This document shows, one piece after another, positions 56,437 to 64,000 of a stretch of DNA of 64,000 nt; positions within the stretch are counted from its first letter, which is position 1; each line of letters begins with the position of its first letter. Location: assembly GCA_037179335.1 (NCBI GenBank), contig JAKZHN010000015.1:496001-560000 (forward strand). Reading direction: 5' to 3'. This stretch comes from Cyclaneusma minus (lineage: Eukaryota > Ascomycota > Leotiomycetes > Marthamycetales > Marthamycetaceae). A program made the position numbers and the translations under genes. The notes under the pieces are model-generated. The model worked only from the letters and a program-made list of their open reading frames with translations. It did not search any database and was not told the origin of the DNA.

Positions 56437-57367
56437 TCAACTCAGCAACACCACACTCGCCACATTAGTTCCCGTCCCTCCCGTTCTCAGCTCCGCTTGC
56501 CCCAGTGTACTCTTCAACCAACACATCAACTGGTGCTCCTGCGCATAATTTCCCAACAGAAAGATATCCCAGCTCGCACCCACGCAGTTATTGTAAGCGG
56601 CGCACGCGTTAGCGCACTCAGACAGCGACGGCGTCGACGTGTTGTAGAAATTGATACTGCCCATGTTCTCGGTGAAATCGTGGTTGCAGAGGATTGTGAA
56701 AGATCGGGTGCCTGAGCTGTATGAAGTGCCGTTGGTGAGCGGACAGCCGGCTGCGTCCATGGGGGGAGAGGCTATGCTGATCGTGGAGGTTGATGCGGAG
56801 GGGGCGGGACAGGTGGTGGTGAGGCTGGAGGGGAAGGTGGTGGTAGGGCCGGATGTGGGTGTCAGTTGACTTGCTCGACTTTTTCCGTTTTTCCTTTCTT
56901 TTTCTTCCCCCTTTTTCATCCCTCCTCCCCCCTTCTTTTCCCCTTTCACTTTCGTCTTTGCGTGTGAGGGAAAACTAAAAAAGAGAAACGAGAGTTGGGT
57001 ACCTCGAAGAAGTGAAATCCGAAGAAGTACTGCAAGTCTGCGATGAGTAGATCCCTGCTAGACTGGCGGAGACAATTAGGCCAATGGTAAGGGCGATACA
57101 AAGGAGGAGGGCGAGAAGGTCGGCTCGGAATCCGCATATTGTTCGTGGGTTTCTAGGAGATGGAGCTGAGTGCTGGTCTAAGTTGCTGTTATAGTTTTTG
57201 CCCGGTGTGTATGGTACGGACGTGTGGATCTCCTGAGTTCTTGGTGGAACTGGTGACCGAATTTGTAGTCCTTGGTAATCAAGTGGCCGAGTATCTACTC
57301 TATGCCTGCCATAGTAGCCTCGGTATTGGATGTTCGACGGGAGGCTTGAGCCTTGCCCTTCGATTCA
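56437..57367 (-). CDS. Single-pass membrane protein with PAN/apple-like Cys domain
   Basis: Two exons are supported: 57003-57367 (5' end uncertain) and 56437-56869, joined by a 133-bp intron (GTACCC donor, CAAG acceptor) to read TSSSQLTPTSGP. The upstream exon encodes a hydrophilic Pro/Tyr-rich cytoplasmic tail (RPLDYQGLQIRSPVPPRTQE), then the membrane segment DLLALLLCIALTIGLIVSAS. The outside part is Ser/Thr/Pro-rich and ends in a Cys-containing domain: FTILCNHDFTENMGSINFYN, LSECANACAAYNNCVGASW and LMCWLKSTLG, a pattern of fungal PAN/apple-like modules that may bind carbohydrate or protein. The frame meets a stop just above 57367, so a first exon with the start codon must lie upstream. A candidate ATG near 57419-57421 cannot be joined convincingly. 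Function unknown. Confidence 0.65.
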
Positions 57368-58191
57368 CAATAGAAAAGTTATGAGAGAAAAAAACCTTGA
57401 ATAAAAAGTCTGCTCTTGCATGTACGACCGACCGGTTTATATAGATAGATACATGTTTTCATAGACCCAAGTCTTCCTTCTGTGTTAGCTGAGGGCAATG
57501 TAAGACCCAAAATACATCCCAAGATGTGCCTTGATGATTGACCAGGACCAGGATGAGCGTGAACGGTATTTCTTGAAGAAGTTGACCCCATCCTTTGGAT
57601 CCTTTTGATCCAACCAGCAGTCTGACCCCCCAACTGTGGGCAAGGGAGGGCCGAGGCAACCACAAGCCATGTTGGGGGCCAGGGCTGTGTGGTTCGCATC
57701 GTGTATTCGGAATAGCTTAGCAAATGCAGTGCTACAATCCCACGACGGTAGTACTTCAAGTTCCCACTTCGGCGGTCTTCCTGATTACCTACCAGAGACC
57801 ACCCGTCGGGCCGTCAAACCGAAATGCATGCTTGTTCACGGGAATCCGGCAACTCCTTTGAGACATTCATGGATGCCGATATGTCGGAATATTTTTAGAG
57901 ATTGCTGGAGGCCTGAGAATATTGCTTTTCATACTTGTTGGTAGGTATTAAACTGTTTTGTTTCGCCAGAATCAGATAAAGTTATATTGAACAGATGCTA
58001 CAGCCATGCCGTAGTTTACAGGAACTTATGAAGAGACATAGCTTCCCTGAAAATCTTCGTTATTATCTATAGTTCGCTGGGAGGTTTCGACCTCTAATGC
58101 TCTATAACTGGAAGTCAACGCAGCTTCCGGTTCTATAACTCAAAGCAACGCGAGCAACCTCGCCCTTGCGCCTCACCATCTACAACACCCC
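57368..58191. other. Intergenic, about 0.8 kb
   Basis: Contains the probable 5' end of the PAN-like gene and the 3' flank of the iminopeptidase. A small inverted repeat GAGGTTTCGACCTC is at about 58081-58094. Confidence 0.4.
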
Positions 58192-60193
58192 CTAATCGAT
58201 CTGATCATCCCTTAATGCAAAAAGCTCCCTGATTATGTCGTCCATCCGCGACCTCACCGCATCGTGATACATCACGTTCGTAATATACTGCTTAGCGCCC
58301 TTGACCATCTTGATCGTCTCCTGCGCCAGATCGTAGTCCACATACTGCCTCACGTTAATTCCAGTCTCATTCGACAGAAAGTTGTGGAAGTCTGACTTAC
58401 CATATCGTGAACGTAAGTTGCCGCATAGAGCGGCACTTCGTTCTCAAGCAGTTTTGCCGTATCATAAAGCTGCTTCCAGTCCTTCTTAGCCGCCAGAATA
58501 TCAGCGACCTTTCTCAGCCCCTTGAGCTCATCAAAGCAGCCCTCAAACATAAACGGAAAGACCATCTCGCCCGCAAAATGCAGCGGTTGTGCACGAATAG
58601 TCTCATCCTCAAGCTTATCATTCAGCCACTGAAAATTCGGCATCTTGCTACCAACACGCTGAGCAGCCCACGCAGACGCCTGGCCCGGACCGCAGTAGAG
58701 TGGCTCATGAAGTACCGCATAAATAATGCTGTCATCGAAACCGGCCAGATGCTCGAAAGCTGATAGCGTGGGACGAGTCAGTTCTTGGAAGGTTTCTATG
58801 TCGAGACGCATGCGGAGCACGAGTTCGTGGACCATGTCGAGGCCTCCGTGGAAGCCGAAAACTATTCCTATGGAGAGGAAGCGGCGGACTGTGAGTTTGC
58901 CGCCGGAGGGGAGCGCGATGGGACCGAAGTTGTTGATGTGGATTACGATGTCTTGGACGGTGGCGATGTCTTCGGGGTATTTGGCGTAGTAGGCGTCGTT
59001 GCGCTCGGTTACTTTCTGGAAGGTTGCTTTGTAGACTTCGTCGGCTGTCTTGCCGATAGGCGCTACACCACCTAATGTGAACACTTCGCGTAGACCCTGG
59101 GGTGCGAAAGAGAGATATGTAAAAGAGCAGAAGCCGCCGAAGCTCTGGCCGATGATACTCCATTTTTTGAGCTCGGGTGGGTAGTCTTCGGTAAGAGTTT
59201 TGCGTATGGTCTCGAGATCACGGACGATGTTGTCAGCGCGGAAAAATGTCAGATATTCAGCTTGAGCCTTCTCGTCCCCTTGACGCGCTAGAGTCTTAGC
59301 TGTGATGGTACTTGACAAGCCAGTGCCGCGTTGGTCGATAAAGAGCATTTGGTAGCCTTTGTCGAGTATCGTCTGGGTGATGGGGAAGCTCTGCGGGGGA
59401 CCACAGCCCATGCCTGGACCGCCTTGGAGGTAGACCATCCATGGCTTTTGGGAGGCTTTGGCGGCTTCTGAGGCGCTCAGGGGCGTGACCGGGACTTCGT
59501 GCTTGCAGACGCTGCGGGCGAAGATTTTAAGCTTGCCTTTAGAGGGATTGCTGTAGTCTTTGGGGACTTCGAAGACGAGCTCCGCAACTTTGAGCTTTCC
59601 TGAAAATGGATTAATTGTGATTTGACAGAGGATAGGAAAATGGGAGACATCAGGGGTCACGCTGGGTTTGCTTGCATTGACAGAGGAGGACGAGCACGGT
59701 CGATACTCGGGAATAGGGGCGAGCACGACCGGAGATACAAGCAGATATGGCATATGGCCCCCAATCGAACATTCTGGAGTTGAAGAAGAGGAAAGAAAAA
59801 TCACAGAAAATGATATGGATAGTGTTTCCGAGTCTCTCCTCTTAATCGCGACACACACTTTATTGCACCTTCACTCTCAAACAAAAACTAATAAAAGCAA
59901 CAACAACTGGAAGCATTGAACATGTTGAAATGTGAGCGTCCTTGGAAGTACCCCCGCTTGAGAAGCTCTTCAGATTTTCAGTACATGAAAATTGAAAGTC
60001 ATGACTTACCAGGAATTAAATGAGCCTTGCTCTCGAGGAGCCTCGCAGAAAGCATGTTGGAGTGAGGATCTGTGGGAGTAGGATAGGGAGGGGGACAGTG
60101 ATGTGGCGGAGTGCGAGTCTGGCGAGGGGCAGTCACCCAAGATGTGCCTCTGTACAGAGTGTAGTCGGCGGAGGCGCTAATTAACTCCGACAT
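58192..60193 (-). CDS. Proline iminopeptidase (peptidase family S33)
   Basis: Alpha/beta-hydrolase that removes N-terminal proline from peptides; probably cytosolic. Three exons (60010-60193, 58401-59599, 58192-58344) give 511 residues. The first exon ends SKAHLIPG and the second continues KLKVAELVFEVPKDYSNP, rebuilding the family N-terminus across a 410-bp intron, the longest in the window. Motifs: oxyanion-hole YLQGGPGMGCG, FIDQRGTGLS, and nucleophile GQSFGGF with Ser at about 214. The last exon, YVDYDLAQETIKMVKGAKQYITNVMYHDAVR, follows YVHDM. The junction removes a GTAAGT intron of 56 bp. The N-terminal 45 residues are not conserved. Divergent from KEL3. Confidence 0.9.
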
Positions 60194-60729
60194 GGCTTCG
60201 GAAGCGTCCGACGGACAAAAAGACGCCTCCAGAACACTGCTCACGGCTCGTCCAAGACCAAGAAACTGTGTGGTAAGTCGATTATTTTGCTTGATTTTCT
60301 GCTTCTCGGTGCGATGGAGAGGTGGATGTGGAAATGGGGTACGGAGGAGGAACTACTGTGCGTTTGTACTTTGTCACGGCTTTTTGCAGGCGCGCAGGAC
60401 TGTCCTTTCCTCGTGCTTTGCCTCCTGAGAGGAGGGTTGCAAAATAGACCTCCGGATAGGCCTCATCTTGGAGTCTGATTCACATCGCGCCTGCGTTAAT
60501 TCATTCTCTTGCTGTAGTTGTCTGTTTGCTTTTTCGGTCACCTTGAGCTTCCACCCGCGTTGCGCAGGCTCTTTGAGCGAACAGGAAAAAAAACTCGTCG
60601 CTTCTACAAAACCTCTCCATCCCCTTCCTTCGTCTTGCCTAATGTTCTGCTTTCTCAAAAACCCTATCTGTCTCCTACCATTTTCTAACGACATTGACAC
60701 AGGCCTGTTCCATCACCCGTCTCTGAACC
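60194..60729. promoter_or_regulatory. Shared upstream region of the iminopeptidase and KEL3
   Basis: 536 bp between divergent start codons. Pyrimidine-rich runs (60590-60690) precede the KEL3 start. Confidence 0.45.
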
Positions 60730-62808
60730 ATGGCCAAAGACAAAAAAGGCAAGTCCGAAGGCAAGAAAGCCAAGGCCGCCGAAAAAAAGCTCAAAGCCGA
60801 GAAAAAAGGCCTCAAGAAATCGCAATCCAAGAAATCCAAAGACGTCGACAGCGACGCCGAAGACATCGACCTAGATGCCGTGCTCGCCGAAATCGCCCTG
60901 AAGCAGGAGCAATTCCTCAAGGTCACCGAGACGCCGTGTGCCATCCCGCCGCCGCGCGCTTCTGCAACGTTCATTGCGAATCCGGATAATCGCAATGAGT
61001 TGTTTTTGTTTGGCGGCGAGTTTTTTAATGGCGCGACGGCGACGAATATGAATGATTTTTATGTCTATCTGATTGATAGGGATGAGTGGCGGATGGTCAC
61101 AAGTCCGAATTCGCCGCTGCCGAGGAGTGGGCATGCTTGGTGTAGAGGTGGCAATGCGGGGGGTGTGTATCTGTTTGGAGGCGAGTTCTCAAGTCCGAAA
61201 CAGGGTACCTTCTATCACTACAACGATTTCTGGAGATTTGATCCGGGAAACAGAGAGTGGACGAGAATCGAGTCCAAGAAAGGACCACCAGCAAGAAGCG
61301 GACACAGAATGACCTACTACAAGAAATACATCATCCTGTTCGGGGGCTTCCAAGATACGTCGCAACAGACAAAGTATCTCGGCGACCTCTGGATCTACGA
61401 CACGCAAAACTTCGTCTGGCACAATCCCGTCCTGCCAATCGCTATGCAAAAACCCGATCCCCGCTCGTCATTCTCTTTCCTCCCGCACGAGCAAGGCGCT
61501 GCTCTCTACGGCGGCTACTCGCGAGTCAAAGCTACCGTTACCGGCAAGCAAGTCAAAGGCTCCGCCGGCCCTTCGCAACGCAATATCCTCAAGCCCTTGG
61601 TTCACCAGGACTGTTGGTTCCTCAGGATCACTCCTCCGCCTCCCGACGCGCCTTCCAACACGCCCCCTAGTGTCCGCTGGGAACGCCGCAAGCGTCCTGT
61701 CAACGCACCGAATCCACCACGTGCTGGCTCCACCATGGTCTATCACCAAGGAAGAGGCATCACCTTTGGCGGTGTCCATGACGTGGAACAAGACGAGGAA
61801 GGCATCGACAGCGAATTCTTCAACACGCTCTTCGCCTGGAACATGGAACGCAACCGCTTTTTCGAAATGAAGCTTCGCAAGCCACGATCGACGAAGCAAA
61901 AACCTGCCATCGAGTCCAGAGGCGGTGGCCGGCGAGGACGCGGCCAAGCGAACGAAGAAGAGCTTTTGCGAAACCTGGCTGCGCTGGAAACCGGCCGGTC
62001 GATTGCAGACGCCGATTTGATGGAGCTAGACAAGCCCATCGATGCAGACGAAGAGAAAGAGAGAGAACAGAAGGTGGAAAAGAAAGTGGCGATGGAGTTT
62101 CCGCATCCGAGATTTAATGCACAGCTGGCGGTGCAGGATGATGTGCTGTATATCTACGGCGGTACGTTTGAGAAAGGGGACAGAGAGTTTACGTTTGATG
62201 AGATGTATGCTGTTGATTTGGGGCGGATGGATGGCGTGAAGGAGGTTTTCAGTCGTGAGCCGGAGAATTGGCTTGGGAGTGATGATGAGGAGAGTGATGA
62301 GGATGATGACGAGGAAGACGAGTCTGATGAGGAGTCTGATGAGGAAGAGCCTCAGGAAGCGCCGGTTTTGTACACGGAGAGTAAGAGGAAGGGGAAGAAG
62401 GGCAAGGAGGCTGTTGCAGCTATGGATGACGCGGCTAGCGAAGCTTCTTCTGAAGCACCGTCGTCGGTGTTTGACGATCTTCCTGATGACGCCAGTGAGA
62501 TGACTGCTCCGGATGATAATCTTCCGCAGCCAAGACCTTTCGAGACGAGGAGAGATTTCTTCCAGCGGACGTCGAATGAGTGGCAGAATGTGCTGATGGA
62601 GGGCTTGAGGTGGAAGGGAATACAGCCTGAGACGCTGTCGATTAAGGAGATCAAGACTAGGGCTTTTGAGATGTCGGCGGAGAAGTGGTGGGATGTCAGA
62701 GAGCAGATCATTGCGCTGGAGGAGGAGCAGGAGGCGGCGGGTATTGGAGAAGTTGTTAGTCTGGCTGACAAGGCTGAGAGTGGTGGTGGTGGCCCTCGGA
62801 GACGTTGA
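60730..62808 (+). CDS. KEL3: Kelch-repeat protein Kel3 (KLHDC4-like)
   Basis: Single exon, 692 residues. An N-terminal Lys-rich stretch (MAKDKKGKSEGKKAKAAEKK, about 1-45) leads into a six-bladed kelch propeller (about 65-500): RNELFLFGGEFFNG, PLPRSGHAWCRGGNAGGVYLFGGEF, PPARSGHRMTYYKKYIILFGGF, GAALYGGYSRVK, RAGSTMVYHQGRGITFGGVHD and DVLYIYGGTFEKG. An acidic spacer (DDEESDEDDDEEDESDEE) precedes a C-terminal domain containing RDFFQRTSNEWQNVLMEGL and KWWDVREQIIALEEEQEAAG, conserved in Kel3/KLHDC4 (DUF4110). Cellular role is poorly defined; yeast Kel3 is cytoplasmic. Confidence 0.93.
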   Translation: MAKDKKGKSEGKKAKAAEKKLKAEKKGLKKSQSKKSKDVDSDAEDIDLDAVLAEIALKQEQFLKVTETPCAIPPPRASATFIANPDNRNELFLFGGEFFNGATATNMNDFYVYLIDRDEWRMVTSPNSPLPRSGHAWCRGGNAGGVYLFGGEFSSPKQGTFYHYNDFWRFDPGNREWTRIESKKGPPARSGHRMTYYKKYIILFGGFQDTSQQTKYLGDLWIYDTQNFVWHNPVLPIAMQKPDPRSSFSFLPHEQGAALYGGYSRVKATVTGKQVKGSAGPSQRNILKPLVHQDCWFLRITPPPPDAPSNTPPSVRWERRKRPVNAPNPPRAGSTMVYHQGRGITFGGVHDVEQDEEGIDSEFFNTLFAWNMERNRFFEMKLRKPRSTKQKPAIESRGGGRRGRGQANEEELLRNLAALETGRSIADADLMELDKPIDADEEKEREQKVEKKVAMEFPHPRFNAQLAVQDDVLYIYGGTFEKGDREFTFDEMYAVDLGRMDGVKEVFSREPENWLGSDDEESDEDDDEEDESDEESDEEEPQEAPVLYTESKRKGKKGKEAVAAMDDAASEASSEAPSSVFDDLPDDASEMTAPDDNLPQPRPFETRRDFFQRTSNEWQNVLMEGLRWKGIQPETLSIKEIKTRAFEMSAEKWWDVREQIIALEEEQEAAGIGEVVSLADKAESGGGGPRRR

Positions 62809-63039
62809 TAGGTTCTGTTTTGGCCCTGCGGAGTCTCGAGCCTTTGCCAGGTACCCAGTCAGAAAGATGAAAATTTAAAAATGGCAAAGATTCTCAGCAT
62901 GATTCGCAATCTGTATTTCTCAGAGCCGTGCAACAAAACCGGAACATCGCAGCTACAACACACTGCTCACCCCTAAATCCCGTAACCCTCGCCCAAAAGC
63001 CAACCCTTCCCGTCCCTGTCTCTGACAGTTCCTCTCCCA
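62809..63039. other. Convergent intergenic region KEL3/FCY1
   Basis: 231 bp. It contains one lone copy of GCCGTGCAACAAAACCGG (62925-62942) resembling the motif family at 2.3 and 27-28 kb; a single copy could be chance. Confidence 0.4.
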
Positions 63040-63914
63040 TCACCTCTCCTTACTCCAAACCCTCGTCTCCTCCCCCACATCCTCATTCCACACCTCCGGC
63101 TTCTCCTCAATAAACTTCTCCATCAACTCCTTCATCTCCTCATTATCCAACACCACAACCTCCACACCTCTCGATTTCAAATAAGCTTCGCCTCCGAGAA
63201 AGGTCTTGTTCTCGCCAATGACGACGCGGGAGATGTTGTAGAGGAGACAGGCCCCGGTGCACATGTCACAGGGGGAGAGGGTCGTGTACATGGTGGCGCC
63301 GGGGTAGGCGGAGGCGGGGAGCCGGCCGCTGTTGGAGAGGCAGGATGTTTCGCCCTAGGGGGAGTTGAGTGGGGGTGAGGGGATTGTGAGGGGGAGATGG
63401 GGAGGGGGGGGGGTGTGTAAGAAAAAGGGAGGATTGAGAGGGTGACAGATATGATTTGGGGAGACCGGAGACAAGGGGTTTACTAAGGTTAAACCGGGGC
63501 CGCGGGAATAACAAGGTTATTGGTGGGGATTAAATCAGGTTCCCGTGGGAAAGCAAAAAAGTTGATGAAGTGAAAGTGAAAGCCATGGCCATACTCGACA
63601 AGAGGGGAGAAAAGTCACGTACGTGTAGAATGGCACTGCCTTTCTGAACTCGCTCGTTGTGACCACGGCCTAGTAGTTTGCCATCCCGTGATACTAGAGC
63701 AGCTCCAATCTTCGCAGGATATACAAGTCAGCAACAGCGATGCTGGTCTTTTTGAATATGTAAGAGCCCGATAGAAATAAAATAGCATGAAGGCAAAAGA
63801 GGCGTTCTTTGAAAGTGAATATCGGAGAGCGGGGGATAGTACTGGAATGCCACCCTCCTCATAAGACTTCTTGGCCTCTTCGACGGCGATTGCGAAGGCT
63901 TCTTGGTCGTTCAT
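63040..63914 (-). CDS. FCY1: Cytosine deaminase Fcy1
   Basis: Pyrimidine salvage enzyme that converts cytosine to uracil; in yeast and moulds it also activates 5-fluorocytosine. Three exons (63843-63914, 63623-63709, 63040-63354) give 157 residues, the size of yeast Fcy1. The zinc site is complete: HGE (His53, catalytic Glu55) is formed across the second junction (SAILH|GETSC), and SPCDMC gives Cys82 and Cys85. Other matches: EGGIPIGAALVSRDGKLLGRGHNERVQKGSA, YTTLSPCDMCTGACLLY and VVIGENKTFLGGEAYLKSRG. The 268-bp second intron is long and carries a G-rich tract on the plus strand. Confidence 0.96.
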
Positions 63915-64000
63915 TGCGAATGACTGGGGGAGTAATCACTATGGGAAATTTGACAGAAGAGAAAGATGAAGCAATAACAAGATTTCAGGGTGAAGGAGAT
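63915..64000. other. Right edge, FCY1 upstream region
   Basis: 86 bp of FCY1 leader/promoter before the window ends. Confidence 0.4.

Overview
The window is nuclear DNA from a filamentous ascomycete (Pezizomycotina; a leotiomycete-like fungus is my guess, made on general gene style only). Genes are split by short introns of about 50 to 140 bp with GTANGT-type donors and CTAAC/CTGAC-like branch sites. The conserved genes are fungal housekeeping genes, and the accessory genes (salicylate-hydroxylase-like monooxygenase, rhodopsin-domain membrane protein, Dal5-like transporter, PAN-like membrane protein) are typical of moulds. No virus, plasmid, CRISPR or bacterial operon was seen.

Layout. 0-2.8 kb is a decayed region: a frameshifted epimerase pseudogene, a 520-bp element with 107-bp terminal inverted repeats around an AT-rich core, and an array of a short motif (CGAYGTGCAACAAAA) spaced about 64 bp apart. 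2.8-12.8 kb holds FAN1 and SDC1 (divergent), RPS13, a small unknown gene, AIM6 and BUB2. 12.8-16.5 kb has no recognisable gene. 16.5-19.4 kb is a sulfate permease. 20.8-26.9 kb holds NUP159 and proteasome beta-2 PUP1 (divergent). 26.9-28.9 kb is a repeat region with further copies of the 2.3-kb motif, again mostly about 65 bp apart. 28.9-34.5 kb holds an FAD monooxygenase, then ribosomal P0 and TRM82 (divergent). 36-37.6 kb is a rhodopsin-domain membrane protein and 40.8-42.7 kb an MFS transporter. 42.9-44.8 kb carries degenerate roughly 400-bp repeats and two simple minisatellites. 45.3-53.7 kb holds MON1 and DOP1 head to head. 54.5-63.9 kb holds WSS1, a PAN-like membrane protein, a proline iminopeptidase and KEL3 (divergent), and cytosine deaminase FCY1.

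The genes form no single pathway. Recurring themes are genome maintenance and cell cycle (FAN1, WSS1, BUB2, SDC1), translation (RPS13, RPP0, TRM82), nuclear pore and proteasome (NUP159, PUP1), endosome-Golgi traffic (MON1, DOP1), and nutrient uptake or salvage (sulfate permease, MFS transporter, FCY1, iminopeptidase). Many conserved genes are in head-to-head pairs with 370 to 570 bp between start codons.

The most unusual signal is the dispersed motif family at 2.3 kb and 27.3-28.7 kb: a conserved core of about 15 bp, in both orientations, at mostly 63 to 66 bp spacing. I cannot assign it to a known element. Exon joins were worked out by hand from splice signals, reading phase and remembered family sequences. 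Where a join is not secure this is stated.
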